Position numbers and translations under genes: made by a program. Shown piece after piece: positions 39,678 to 48,776 of a DNA stretch of 64,000 nucleotides (the first letter of the stretch is position 1; each line of letters opens with the position of its first letter). The stretch covers positions 186,001 to 250,000 of the forward strand of contig JADJCP010000004.1 of assembly GCA_016703155.1 (NCBI GenBank). Direction: 5' to 3'. This DNA is from Hydrogenophilales bacterium. Lineage in GTDB: Bacteria; Pseudomonadota; Gammaproteobacteria; Burkholderiales; Thiobacillaceae. The notes below the pieces were generated by a model that was given only the letters and a program-made list of their open reading frames with translations, was not told where the DNA came from and did no database searches.

Positions 39678-40262
39678 TTAGATATCCGCGACATACTCGG
39701 CCAGGTCGGAGCGCTGGGCATCATGCACCAGGCGTTTCGCGGTCTGCGGCTCGACGGTCAGGCAATGCAGGATGACCTCTTTCACCTTGTCCGGCTCGTT
39801 GCTGTGGTGCCAGGCCATCCCCAGGGCATGCCAGGCGTGGCCATTCAGGGGTTGCAGTTCGGCGGACCGGGTCAGGGCCTCGGCGGCCTCGCGGTGCTTG
39901 CCCTGATGCGCCAGGGCCATGCCCATGCCGTACCACGCCCGGTCCAGCGCGGGCTTGAGCTCAACGGCCTTGTGGAAGCTCTCCAGCGCCTGGTCCAGTT
40001 GCCCTCCCTGTTGATAGGCGTAACCCAGGTTGAACCAGGTGTCGGCATGCTCGGGCTGAATCTCGACGGAGCGCCGGAACCAGGCCTGGGCTTCAGTCCA
40101 TTGCTTGTCGTTGGCCAGTAGCCAGCCCAGCGTGCGCGCTGTTTCGGCGTTTTCGGGGTCGGCGCGAAAGCTTTCGCGATAGGCGGCCATGGCCTGTTTT
40201 GGCCGGTTTATCCAGACGAAAAAAGCGCCGCGCAGGCTGTAACGAATTCGGTCGAAGTTCAT
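39678..40262 (-). CDS. Tetratricopeptide-repeat protein
   Basis: The 194-residue protein contains about four TPR units (AETARTLGWLLANDKQWTEA, ADTWFNLGYAYQQGGQLDQA, DRAWYGMGMALAHQGKHREA, GHAWHALGMAWHHSNEPDKV) after a short hydrophobic N-terminus (GAFFVWINRP). TPRs mediate protein-protein contacts; the partner is unknown. Divergent from the small membrane protein gene at 40357. Confidence 0.88.
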   Translation of the reverse strand: MNFDRIRYSLRGAFFVWINRPKQAMAAYRESFRADPENAETARTLGWLLANDKQWTEAQAWFRRSVEIQPEHADTWFNLGYAYQQGGQLDQALESFHKAVELKPALDRAWYGMGMALAHQGKHREAAEALTRSAELQPLNGHAWHALGMAWHHSNEPDKVKEVILHCLTVEPQTAKRLVHDAQRSDLAEYVADI

Positions 40263-40356
40263 GGTTGGTCAATTTGCGTGAATCGGCGACATTCTCGCGG
40301 GCCTGCCGCGCCGCCACAAGTTAGAATTCGTCCCGTTCGATTCTTTATCGCTAAAT

Positions 40357-40656
40357 ATGCAATTCGATCTCCTGCTCGTATCCCTGTTGCGCGGTCTGGT
40401 CGAGGTCGCCGGTCTGGCCTTGCTGGGCCAGGGTGCCCTGGCGCTGCTTGCCGGCAAATACCGTCACCAGAACATCTTCTACAAGCTGTTCCAGATTGTC
40501 ACTGCCCCCGTGGTCAAGGCGGTCCGTTACATCACACCGCGCTTTGTCATCGACGCCCATATTCCCATGCTGACGTTCTTCCTGCTCTTCTGGCTGTGGA
40601 TCGTCCTGGCTATCGGCAAACGCTACTTGTGTGGTTTGCATGGCCTGGCGTGTTGA
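40357..40656 (+). CDS. Small conserved membrane protein
   Basis: The 99-residue protein has an N-terminal hydrophobic stretch (GLVEVAGLALLGQGALALLAG), a basic loop, and a C-terminal helix (IPMLTFFLLFWLWIVLAIG). It precedes argJ by 40 bp. I do not recognise a family with known function. Confidence 0.7.
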   Translation: MQFDLLLVSLLRGLVEVAGLALLGQGALALLAGKYRHQNIFYKLFQIVTAPVVKAVRYITPRFVIDAHIPMLTFFLLFWLWIVLAIGKRYLCGLHGLAC

Positions 40657-40696
40657 ACGGGCGTCGCCCATCCATTGATCGCTTACAGGAATCGTC

Positions 40697-41926
40697 ATGC
40701 CCGTGAATCTTTCCACCCCTGATCCCGCTTCCTTGTCCCCCGTGCCCGGCGTCGAGCTGGGCATCGCCTGCGCCGGCATCAAGAAACCCGGCCGCAAGGA
40801 TGTCCTGGTGATGCGCCTGGCCGCTGGTTCGGAAGTGGTTGGCGTGTTTACCCAGAACCGCTTCTGCGCCGCCCCGGTCACGGTCTGCAAGGAACATCTG
40901 CACGATGAGGCCGGCATCCGCGCCCTGGTGGTGAACACCGGCAATGCCAACGCCGGCACCGGTGACGACGGTCTGCGCCGGGCGCGCCAGACCTGCGCTG
41001 CCCTGGCGGATGCGCTGGGCTTCAAGCCCGGGCAGATCCTGCCGTTCTCGACGGGGGTGATCCTGGAACCGCTGCCGGTCGACAAGGTGATCGCCGCCTT
41101 GCCCGCCGCCATCGCCGACCTGAAGCCGGCCAACTGGGGTGAGGCCGCCCAGGCCATCATGACTACCGATATCGTCGCCAAGGCGACCTCGCGCAAGGTG
41201 GCCATGAACGGCCAGGACTTCGTCGTCACCGGCTTCGCCAAGGGCTCGGGCATGATCCACCCGAACATGGCGACGATGCTGTCCTATATCGCCACCGATG
41301 CGCCGGTTTCCTGCGAGGCGCTTGAAGCGATCCTGCGCCATGCCGTGAACTCCTCGTTCAACTGCATCACCGTCGATGGCGATACCTCGACCAACGATTC
41401 CTGCATTCTCATTGCCACGGGCGCGACTCCGGCGCCGGTCATCATGGATGATGGCGATCCGCGCTATGGCACGCTGCGCGATGCCGTCACCGAAGTGATG
41501 GTCCAGCTTGCCCAGGCCATCGTCCGCGATGGCGAGGGCGCCACCAAATTCATGGAAATCCGCGTCGAAGGCGGCCGCGACGAGGCCGAGTGCAAGCAGA
41601 TCGCCTACGCCATCGCCCGGTCGCCCCTGGTCAAGACCGCCTTCTTCGCCTCCGACCCCAACCTCGGCCGCATCCTCGCGGCGGTGGGCTACGCCGGGGT
41701 CGCCGACCTGGATGTCGACCGGATCAAGCTCTGGCTGGGGAATGTCCTGGTCGCCGAAAACGGCGGCCGCGCGCCCAGTTATCAGGAGGCCGAGGGCGCG
41801 CGTGTCATGGCCGCGCCGGAGATCAACGTGCGCGTCCACCTGGGCCGGGGCGATGCCCTCGCCACGGTCTGGACCTGCGACTTCTCCTACGATTACGTGA
41901 AGATCAACGCCGAATACCGGACATGA
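40697..41926 (+). CDS. argJ: Bifunctional ornithine acetyltransferase / N-acetylglutamate synthase ArgJ
   Basis: ArgJ recycles the acetyl group from N-acetylornithine to glutamate in arginine synthesis and can also use acetyl-CoA. The 409-residue protein has the self-cleavage site [13 protein letters not shown], where the Thr becomes the nucleophile of the beta chain, and the conserved [15 protein letters not shown] and [13 protein letters not shown]. Full family length. Its stop overlaps the start of the DUF815 gene (ATGA). Confidence 0.96.
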   Translation: MPVNLSTPDPASLSPVPGVELGIACAGIKKPGRKDVLVMRLAAGSEVVGVFTQNRFCAAPVTVCKEHLHDEAGIRALVVNTGNANAGTGDDGLRRARQTCAALADALGFKPGQILPFSTGVILEPLPVDKVIAALPAAIADLKPANWGEAAQAIMTTDIVAKATSRKVAMNGQDFVVTGFAKGSGMIHPNMATMLSYIATDAPVSCEALEAILRHAVNSSFNCITVDGDTSTNDSCILIATGATPAPVIMDDGDPRYGTLRDAVTEVMVQLAQAIVRDGEGATKFMEIRVEGGRDEAECKQIAYAIARSPLVKTAFFASDPNLGRILAAVGYAGVADLDVDRIKLWLGNVLVAENGGRAPSYQEAEGARVMAAPEINVRVHLGRGDALATVWTCDFSYDYVKINAEYRT

Positions 41927-42825
41927 ATGGTGACGATGGAGAAGGTTTGAGCTATCAGGTCACGCCGGAACTGGCCATCCTGATCGCCCGCGCCAACGAA
42001 ATCCTGGCGCGGGTCGAGCCCTGGCTGCCGCCGGTGCCGCCGCGCATCGACTGGCAAGGCACCCTGACGTGTCGCTGGCGGCGTGGGCCGCTGCAAGGCT
42101 GGCTGCAACCGATCGAGCGCCTGAATTGCCCGCCCTGGGTGGCACTGAAGGGGATCGATGCGCAGAAGCACGCGGTGGAGCGCAACCTGCGCCAGTTCGT
42201 CGCCGGTCTGCCGGCCAACCATGTCCTCCTCACCGGCAGTCGGGGCTGCGGCAAGTCGAGCCTGATCAAGGCACTGCTGCCGCGCCTGGCGAAGAAGCGC
42301 CTGCGCATGGTCGAGGTCGACAAGGACGACCTGGTGCACCTGCCGGATATCGTCGCGCGTTTGGCCGGGCAGCCGTTCCGCTTCGTCATCTTCACCGACG
42401 ATCTCTCCTTCGAGGCGGGCGATCCGGCCTACAAGCCGCTCAAGGCCGCCCTCGACGGTTCGCTGGCCGGTCTGGCCGAGAATTGCCTGATCTGCGCGAC
42501 CTCGAACCGGCGCCATCTGATGCCCGAATACATGGCGGAAAATCTTGAGACGAAATACGTCGGCGCCGAGGTGCATCCCGGCGAGGGCATCGAAGAGAAG
42601 ATCTCGCTCTCCGACCGTTTCGGCCTGTGGTTGAACTTCTACCTGTTCGACCAGGATCAATACCTGGCGATTGCCGAATCGTGGGTAACCGAATTGGGGG
42701 GCGCCTGGAGCGCCATGGCGCGCACCGAGGCCCTGCGATGGGCGACGCAACGTGGCGGCCGCTCCGGGCGTACGGCGCGCCAGTTCGCCAATGACTGGGC
42801 CGGTCGCCAGGGCTTGAAACGATGA
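41923..42825 (+). CDS. DUF815 AAA+ ATPase
   Basis: The 300-residue protein has a P-loop GSRGCGKSS near residue 100 and a Walker B-like [11 protein letters not shown], with [15 protein letters not shown] characteristic of DUF815. The start is the ATG that overlaps the argJ stop; the longer open frame upstream is the shadow of argJ. The family is conserved in betaproteobacteria next to the Nudix/ThiE gene, but its cellular role is not established. Confidence 0.92.
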   Translation: MNGDDGEGLSYQVTPELAILIARANEILARVEPWLPPVPPRIDWQGTLTCRWRRGPLQGWLQPIERLNCPPWVALKGIDAQKHAVERNLRQFVAGLPANHVLLTGSRGCGKSSLIKALLPRLAKKRLRMVEVDKDDLVHLPDIVARLAGQPFRFVIFTDDLSFEAGDPAYKPLKAALDGSLAGLAENCLICATSNRRHLMPEYMAENLETKYVGAEVHPGEGIEEKISLSDRFGLWLNFYLFDQDQYLAIAESWVTELGGAWSAMARTEALRWATQRGGRSGRTARQFANDWAGRQGLKR

Positions 42826-43763
42826 AGCGCGTTGAGGTTGCCGCCGCTGTCATCGAGCGTCCGGACGGCGCCTTCCTCATGGCCAGTCGTCCCGAGGGCA
42901 AGGTCTACGCCGGCTGGTGGGAATTCCCCGGTGGCAAGGTCGAGCCGGGCGAGAGCGCGCGCCACGCGCTGGATCGCGAGTTACACGAGGAGCTGGGCAT
43001 TATCGTCGGCCAGGCCTATCCCTGGATCAACCGGGCCTTCGACTATGAACACGCGCGTGTCATGCTGCGCTTTTTCCGGGTGACCGAATGGCAGGGCGAG
43101 CCGCATCCTCACGAGGGGCAGGGTGCTTTGGCCTGGGTGCATGCGCTACAACCTGAGGTCGATCCCATTCTGCCGGCCAACGGGCCAATCCTGCGCGGTT
43201 TGCAACTGCCCCTGACCTACGCCATTTCGTCGGCCACCGAGATGGGCGTGGAGCTGTTTCTGGCACGCCTGGATGTGGCACTGGCCCGCGGCTTACGCCT
43301 GCTGCAACTGCGCGAAAAGACCCTGACCCCGGCGGCTTTCTCTGCCTTGGCCGAGCAGGTGCAGGCACGTTGCATGGCGCATGGCGCGATTCTGATCATT
43401 AACTGTGACATGGCCTTGGCCGCGCGTCTCGGCGCGGGCGTGCACCTGAGCGCCGGGCAGATGCGCGCGCTGGATGCACGGCCCGAGCTACCCTGGGTGA
43501 GCGCCTCGTGTCATGACGCCGAGGAATTGGCATTGGCCGAGCGTCTCGGCGCGGATTTTGTGGTGCTCAGTCCGGTACAGCCGACGGCTTCGCATCCGGG
43601 CGCGGCGCATCTGGGGTGGCCGCGCTTCGCCGATCTGATCGCCGACTATCCCTTGCCGGTGTATGCCTTGGGCGGCCTGTCCGGCGACGACCTCGACATG
43701 GCGCGCGCTTTTGGAGCACACGGCATTGCCCTGAAAAGCGCTGCCTGGGAGGCCCGGCCGTGA
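42822..43763 (+). CDS. Nudix hydrolase fused to a ThiE-like domain
   Basis: Residues 1-130 are a MutT-type Nudix domain with the box GGKVEPGESARHALDRELHE continuing EELG, expected to remove oxidised dGTP. Residues about 135-310 are a thiamine-phosphate-synthase-like barrel (LRLLQLREKTLTP, GAGVHLSAGQM, FVVLSPVQPTASHPG, PVYALGGLS). This fusion is common in betaproteobacteria and the ThiE-like part is not thought to be the main thiamine enzyme. Its start overlaps the DUF815 stop by 4 bp. Confidence 0.92.
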   Translation: MKRVEVAAAVIERPDGAFLMASRPEGKVYAGWWEFPGGKVEPGESARHALDRELHEELGIIVGQAYPWINRAFDYEHARVMLRFFRVTEWQGEPHPHEGQGALAWVHALQPEVDPILPANGPILRGLQLPLTYAISSATEMGVELFLARLDVALARGLRLLQLREKTLTPAAFSALAEQVQARCMAHGAILIINCDMALAARLGAGVHLSAGQMRALDARPELPWVSASCHDAEELALAERLGADFVVLSPVQPTASHPGAAHLGWPRFADLIADYPLPVYALGGLSGDDLDMARAFGAHGIALKSAAWEARP

Positions 43764-44185
43764 CCCGCGGGCAATGGCTGGCGCCCGTGGCGATCATCTT
43801 CCTGATCGCCGGTGTGGTGCTGCTCAACCATACCTACAAACAGCACGATGGCGCCGAAGTGGTGTTGCAGTGCGCCGATCTGCGCGCCGGTTGTCGCGCC
43901 ATGCTCGGCGATCGCGAGGTCACCGTGGGTGTCAACGGGGAACTGAAACTACTCAAGCCGTTCGAAGTTTGGGTACGGGTCGAGGGTGTGCAAAAACTCC
44001 AGGCCAGCTTCACCATGAAGGGCATGGACATGGGCTTCAACCTTTATACTTTACGACCCGACGGCAAAGGGGCATACCAGGCGCGGATCACGTTGCCGAT
44101 ATGCGTCACAGGGCGCCACGACTGGTTGTTGCACCTGGATCTGGACGAGCAGCGCTTGACGGTGCCATTTGTCACCGAGTTGTAA
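43760..44185 (+). CDS. Membrane-anchored protein with FixH-like domain, unknown function
   Basis: The 141-residue protein has one N-terminal transmembrane helix (WLAPVAIIFLIAGVVLLNHTY) and a periplasmic domain with CADLRAGC and SFTMKGMDMGFNLYTLR then LPICVTGRHDWLLHLDL. The Met-rich MxMGFNxY and PxC segments resemble small FixH/YtkA-type beta-sandwich domains, some of which handle copper. The GTG start overlaps the Nudix gene stop. Confidence 0.7.
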   Translation: MTRGQWLAPVAIIFLIAGVVLLNHTYKQHDGAEVVLQCADLRAGCRAMLGDREVTVGVNGELKLLKPFEVWVRVEGVQKLQASFTMKGMDMGFNLYTLRPDGKGAYQARITLPICVTGRHDWLLHLDLDEQRLTVPFVTEL

Positions 44186-44242
44186 TATTACCGCCCTAGA
44201 ATCACGCATCGATTTACACGTTGGGCGTCACGAGGAGTCACC

Positions 44243-44947
44243 ATGCAAACAGAACATACTTATAAGCAGTACGATGCCGAACTTGAATCGGCCCGTGCCC
44301 AAGTGCTGGAAATGGGCGGTCTGGTGGAGGACATGGTCAACAAGGCGATCGACGCCCTGGTCTCCGGGGATGTCGCCATGGCCCAGCAAGTCATCGCCGC
44401 CGACGACAGGATCAATCAACTGGAAGTCGCGTGCGACGAGGCGTGTACCCAGATCATTGCCCGACGTCAGCCGGCCGCGGGCGATCTGCGCATGATCCTG
44501 ACCATCATCCGCATCATCAACGACCTGGAGCGCATCGGCGACAAGGCGGCGAAGATTTCCCGCTTCGCGGTGCAGGTGCACGACAGCGACCGCATCACCA
44601 TCCCGCGCTATAGCGAGCTGAAATACATGGCCGGCCTGTCGCTGAAAATGCTGCGCGCGTCACTTGATTCGTTCGCCCGGGTCGACACCACTTCGGCGGC
44701 TTCGGTGGCGCGTCAGGATATGGAGGTCGACGAGGAGTTCCACCTGCTGACCCGGCACCTGATCACCTACATGATGGAAGATCCGCGCACCATCTCGACC
44801 TTTATCGACCTGATGTTCGTCGCCAAGGCCATCGAGCGCATCGGCGACCACGCCAAGAACATCTCCGAACATGTGGTGTTCATGGTCAAAGGCAAGAACG
44901 TGCGTCATGCGACGATTGAGGAACTGGAGAAAGAGGCCGCGGCCTGA
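44243..44947 (+). CDS. phoU: Phosphate signalling protein PhoU
   Basis: The 234-residue all-helical protein has two PhoU repeats, each with the E(x)ERIGD-type metal-binding pattern (INDLERIGDKAAKISRF and VAKAIERIGDHAKNISEH). PhoU restrains the PhoR kinase and the Pst transporter when phosphate is sufficient. No pst or phoB genes are in this window. A strong terminator follows. Confidence 0.96.
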   Translation: MQTEHTYKQYDAELESARAQVLEMGGLVEDMVNKAIDALVSGDVAMAQQVIAADDRINQLEVACDEACTQIIARRQPAAGDLRMILTIIRIINDLERIGDKAAKISRFAVQVHDSDRITIPRYSELKYMAGLSLKMLRASLDSFARVDTTSAASVARQDMEVDEEFHLLTRHLITYMMEDPRTISTFIDLMFVAKAIERIGDHAKNISEHVVFMVKGKNVRHATIEELEKEAAA

Positions 44948-45045
44948 CCCGTTTCCCTGGTTGAAAAAAGCCGGCCTCCGCCAAGCCACACTGAAACCTC
45001 GTTGATTTCCAGGGGCCGGCCAAAAGGTTCAACCCTGACCCATCC

Positions 45046-45084
45046 AAGCCCCGCCAGGTTCTGCCTGGTGGGGCTTTCCCTTTT
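45046..45084 (+). terminator. Rho-independent terminator after phoU
   Basis: AAGCCCCGCCAGG and CCTGGTGGGGCTT arms with a TTCTG loop, followed by TCCCTTTT. Confidence 0.9.
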
Positions 45085-45347
45085 ATGGTGCATCTCCGGA
45101 TCGCGTTCCTTGTTCTGCTTCTTGGTCGGGGGCGGACGGAAATGATGGTTCCTACCTCAGTGGCTTACTTGAGACGATTCCCTTGGTGAATCGTGGAGGC
45201 TATTTGGGGTTAAGTCACGCCACCGTTGAGGCGGTTATCCAGAAACTGGCAAACGGCCAAGTTAGGTTGTGATATAAAGGCAGAACTATTCCGGTTGACC
45301 GCATATATACTAACTAACAGGCACATATTTACCGTTTATTAAACATC
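45085..45347. other. Gene-free region bordering a possible island
   Basis: No credible gene is present. The base composition is lower in GC just before hipB (TTCCGG then TTGACC, ATATATACTAACTAAC and TATTTACCGTTTATTAAAC), consistent with foreign DNA or a promoter. GAGACGATTC at 45171-45180 repeats a 10-mer of the tRNA-Arg T-arm at 47634-47643 in the same orientation. Confidence 0.4.
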
Positions 45348-45668
45348 ATGGCTACACTCGCTTTTTCAGCGCCACACGAACTTCAGGAACTCCTGGGAGA
45401 GCGCCTGAAGCGTTTACGCCTGAGCCGCAACCTGGATCAGCGCACGACGGCGGAAAAGGCTGGCATCTCGGAAAAGGCGCTGCGCAACCTTGAAGCCGGA
45501 CGCGGTTCCACCGTGGAAACCCTGCTGCGCGTCCTCAAGGCACTGGATCACCTGCAAGGCTTGGACATGCTCGCCCCCGAGGTCAGCGTCAATCCGCTCG
45601 AATTGTTACGGCAGGCCAAGCCGCCGCAACGCGTGCGCCGTCCGCGCAAGCAGAATCCAGCAGGCTAA
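45348..45668 (+). CDS. hipB: HipB-like antitoxin, XRE-family regulator
   Basis: The 106-residue protein has a Cro/CI-type helix-turn-helix (LGERLKRLRLSRNLDQRTTA, KAGISEKALRNLEAGRG) and a basic C-terminal tail. It lies 6 bp before hipA and is the presumed antitoxin and autorepressor of the pair. An AT-rich stretch with direct repeats (ATACTAACTAAC) just upstream is the likely promoter-operator. Confidence 0.85.
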   Translation: MATLAFSAPHELQELLGERLKRLRLSRNLDQRTTAEKAGISEKALRNLEAGRGSTVETLLRVLKALDHLQGLDMLAPEVSVNPLELLRQAKPPQRVRRPRKQNPAG

Positions 45669-45674
45669 GTCCTC

Positions 45675-46964
45675 ATGGATACCCCCGTCATTGAAGTTCG
45701 CATCTGGGGCCAGCGCGTCGGCGCGGTGGCGCCCGATCCTCGCCTGGGCTGCTATGTCTTCGCCTACGACCCGTCCTGGCGGCGCAACGGCATCGAACTG
45801 GCCCCGCTGACCCTGCCGATCGACGACATACGGCCCAGCTTCGCCTTTCCCGAGTTGTCCGAACCGAGCTACAAACGCCTGCCCGGCCTGCTGGCCGATG
45901 CCCTGCCCGACGACTTCGGCAATGCCCTGATCGACGCCTGGATGGCTGCCCGGGGTGTCGAAAAACGCGCCATCACCACCCTCGACCGCTTGGCCTACAT
46001 GGGCAAGCGTGGCATGGGCGCCCTGGAGTTCAGGCCCGCACGCGGCGCCCACCGCGAGAGCGCCGAACCGCTGGAGATGAAAGCCCTGGTGGAAGCCGCG
46101 CGTAAGGTCGTGCATGGTGACCTGTCTGGCGATGTTCAGGCCCAGGCCGCACTGGCCAACATCATCCGCGTCGGCACATCCGCTGGCGGCGCTCGTGCCA
46201 AGGCGGTGGTCGCCTGGAATCCGCAGACAGATCAGATTCGCAGCGGCCAGTTCGACGCCGCGCCGGGTTTCGAGCACTGGCTACTCAAGTTCGACGGCGT
46301 CGGCAAGGATGCCGAACTGGGCGGCAGCGCAGACTACGGTCGCATCGAATACGCCTACTACCGGATGGCCGAGGCGGCGAACATTCGCATGTCCCCCTGC
46401 CGCTTGCTGATCGAGGGCGGTTGCGCCCATTTCATGACGCGCCGTTTCGACCGTGATGTTGCCAACAGCCAGACCATCAAGCACCACGTGCAAACGCTCT
46501 GCGCCATGAGCCACCTCGACTACAAGCAGCGTGCCACCCACGCCTATGCCCAGCTTTTCATGGCCATCGCGCAACTCAAGTTGGGCGACGAGGCCAACGG
46601 CCAGGCATTTCGCCGCATGGCCTTCAACGTCATGGCCAAGAACTGCGACGACCACACCAAGAACTTCGCCTTTCGCCTGAAGCAAGGCGGTACATGGGAA
46701 CTGGCACCGGCCTACGACGTGACCCACGCCTACAACCCCAAGGGTGAATGGACGTATCAACACCTCATGAGCGTCAATGGCAAATTCAGCGGCATCACCC
46801 GCACCGATCTCTTGGCCGAGGCCGACCGCTTCGGTGTCCGTCGCCCACAGGATGCGCTCAAGGATGTCCGCACCGCCCTCGACCACTGGCCCGAATTTGC
46901 CAAGCAGGCCGGGCTAGGCGAGAAAGCCACCGCCGACATCCTGGCCGACTTCGAACCGCTATGA
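45675..46964 (+). CDS. hipA: HipA-like serine/threonine kinase toxin
   Basis: The 429-residue protein has the HipA couple domain (VGAVAPDPRLGCYVFAYDPSW), a glycine-rich GTSAGGARAKAVV loop, and the catalytic motif MAKNCDDHTKNFAF in the HipA C-terminal domain. HipA toxins phosphorylate aminoacyl-tRNA synthetases and cause dormancy. The frame is intact. The start of the methyltransferase remnant overlaps its stop (ATGA), which suggests all three once formed an operon. Confidence 0.92.
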   Translation: MDTPVIEVRIWGQRVGAVAPDPRLGCYVFAYDPSWRRNGIELAPLTLPIDDIRPSFAFPELSEPSYKRLPGLLADALPDDFGNALIDAWMAARGVEKRAITTLDRLAYMGKRGMGALEFRPARGAHRESAEPLEMKALVEAARKVVHGDLSGDVQAQAALANIIRVGTSAGGARAKAVVAWNPQTDQIRSGQFDAAPGFEHWLLKFDGVGKDAELGGSADYGRIEYAYYRMAEAANIRMSPCRLLIEGGCAHFMTRRFDRDVANSQTIKHHVQTLCAMSHLDYKQRATHAYAQLFMAIAQLKLGDEANGQAFRRMAFNVMAKNCDDHTKNFAFRLKQGGTWELAPAYDVTHAYNPKGEWTYQHLMSVNGKFSGITRTDLLAEADRFGVRRPQDALKDVRTALDHWPEFAKQAGLGEKATADILADFEPL

Positions 46965-47436
46965 AAACCATCCTCTCCCGCGAGCACCGCAAGATTCTGG
47001 AAACCACCGTCGCGTGTTGCTACCGGTGCCGCCAAGGCGCTGCAAGCCCTGACCGTTGGTGCCAAGGAAGCTCCGGCCCTCGCCAGCGAGCCTGAGAAAA
47101 AGCAGTGCGTCCGCCTGCGCGTCCATGGCTGGGCGCTGGGCGATCTGCTGCGCCCCGACGACACGCAAGCCATCGGCCACCTCGTCACCGAGATTGCCTA
47201 CGAGCACTGGCACCGCATGCTCCTCGCGCGCTTCCTTGCCGAGAGCGATCTGCTCATGCACCCGGACGGCTACCCCGTCAGCCTCGCCGACTGCAAGGAA
47301 GACGCCGAGCGGCTCGATCCCCCCGCACGCAGCGAATGGGAAGTTGCCGGTGGAGATGCCCTACCTGCGGTTTGTCGGAAAGGATGCCGTCCCGCCAACG
47401 CCGACTTTTACCGGCCAGCCTCTGCCGCAGGCTTGA
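46961..47436 (+). pseudogene. 5' remnant of a large PglX-like DNA methyltransferase
   Basis: The start MKTILSREHRKILETTVA matches the N-terminus of BREX-type PglX and related adenine methyltransferases (more than 1,000 residues). After a two-base slip near 47015 the protein continues as TGAAKALQALTVGAKEA, VRLRVHGWALGDLLRPDD, IGHLVTEIAYEHWHRMLLAR and FLAESDLLMHPDGYPVSLA, all typical of that N-terminal region. Homology fades by about 47400 and no catalytic NPPY motif exists, so only some 150 codons of the 5' end remain. Family assignment is from remembered conserved sequence. Confidence 0.6.
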
Positions 47437-47623
47437 CGAAACCTTTGGGGACTGGAGAGAACCCGCAGCTAGTTGGTTACATGCCAAGCTTTGCCAGGCC
47501 GCCCCTAAGATCGAAGCTCTGGCCCCCAGCACTGAAAGCAGGTAGAGGATAGGCGGGGGAAAGCCCGTCCGCTTACCCGGAAAGAACTAATTCCGGGATG
47601 CGATGCGTAACCTATTGATTGTT

Positions 47624-47700
47624 TGGCGCGCCCGAGACGATTCGAACGTCCGACCCCTGCCTTCGGAGGGCAGTACTCTATCCAGCTGAGCTACGGGCGC
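47624..47700 (-). tRNA. tRNA-Arg (anticodon CCG)
   Basis: The 77-nt cloverleaf has acceptor GCGCCCG/CGGGCGC, D-arm GCTC...GAGT, anticodon stem CTGCC/GGCAG with loop CTCCGAA (CCG, reading CGG), T-loop TTCGAAT, and encoded CCA. Its 3' end faces the hipBA/methyltransferase segment. Confidence 0.97.
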
Positions 47701-47844
47701 GTTGATTAAGGGATGTGCATCCAGACGGTCAGCCAAGACCGACCGACTGGTGTGGGGCGCAAGAATACCACAGCGGGCTTCCTGTCGGCAGTGGAATACC
47801 CCTATAATCGCCGGGTTTTGCAATGCTGGAGCGGGGGCTAGAAC

Positions 47845-48648
47845 ATGTCCGAACATCTTGAAGTGACAAAAACGACTCCTTTGGAGTTCGTTTATGCCTT
47901 GTTGGGTGGCCTCTTCGCCCCCGGCTTGGCCATTGTAATGATCGTCTTGCTGGCTGTCGGTATCCAGATGCGCCAGGTCGACAACGCAACGGCGTCGGAA
48001 AGCGATCAGGTCGTGCGCAACCGCATCAAGCCTTATGGCGTTTCCCTGGCGGTCGACCCCAATGTGCCCAAGGTCGAAATGACCGGTGAGCAGGTCTACA
48101 ACGAAGTGTGCACGTCCTGCCATGGCTCGGGCGCGCTGCAATCGCCCAAGTTCAAGGACAGCGCGGCCTGGGGTAAGCGACTCGGCCAAGGCTACGACAC
48201 CTTGCTGCTGCATGCGCTCAAAGGTATCCGCCAGATGCCCGCGCGCGGTGGCGAGCCCGACCTCACCGACATGGAAGTTGCCCGCGCCATGGTGTACATG
48301 ACCAATGCCGCCGGTGCCAGTTTCGAGCCTGTCCTGGCCAAGGAACGCGTTTTGAGCGCCGCCGAACTCGCCAGGGGCCAGTCGGTATACACCGCCAAAT
48401 GTGCTTCCTGTCACGACAGCGGCATGACCGGCGCCCAGAAGTTGAATGACACGGCGGCCTGGACCGGTCTGATCAAGGAAGGCAAGGACGCGCTCTACGC
48501 CGCCGCGATCAATGGCAGTTTCGGTGGCCCCGCCAAAGGCGGCGATCTGACGTTGGCCGATGCCGACGTCAAGCTCGCCGTGGATTACATGGTGGCCCAG
48601 GCCAAGACGGCCATCGACGCCGCCAAGACCGCGACAGCGAAAAAATAG
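47845..48648 (+). CDS. Membrane-anchored diheme cytochrome c5-type protein
   Basis: An N-terminal transmembrane anchor (GGLFAPGLAIVMIVLLAVGI) precedes two cytochrome c domains in 267 residues, with haem sites CTSCH and CASCH and axial Met candidates in IRQMPARGG and the second domain. The C-terminus is Ala/Lys-rich (AKTAIDAAKTATAKK). It would carry electrons in the periplasm. The FccB-like flavoprotein gene follows after a terminator, so a functional pairing is possible but they are separate transcripts by this reading. Confidence 0.9.
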   Translation: MSEHLEVTKTTPLEFVYALLGGLFAPGLAIVMIVLLAVGIQMRQVDNATASESDQVVRNRIKPYGVSLAVDPNVPKVEMTGEQVYNEVCTSCHGSGALQSPKFKDSAAWGKRLGQGYDTLLLHALKGIRQMPARGGEPDLTDMEVARAMVYMTNAAGASFEPVLAKERVLSAAELARGQSVYTAKCASCHDSGMTGAQKLNDTAAWTGLIKEGKDALYAAAINGSFGGPAKGGDLTLADADVKLAVDYMVAQAKTAIDAAKTATAKK

Positions 48649-48667
48649 CCCGGCTGGATCCGGCGTG

Positions 48668-48696
48668 AAGCGCGGCCATCGAGCCGCGCTTTTTTT
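48668..48696 (+). terminator. Rho-independent terminator after the cytochrome gene
   Basis: AAGCGCGG and CCGCGCTT arms followed by TTTTT. Confidence 0.85.
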
Positions 48697-48776
48697 CGTC
48701 CATATGCACCATCCTCGGCGGCCTGCCCGCGGGGTATGATCGACAGCATCGCCACCTGCCACAGTGTTGCCAAGTC

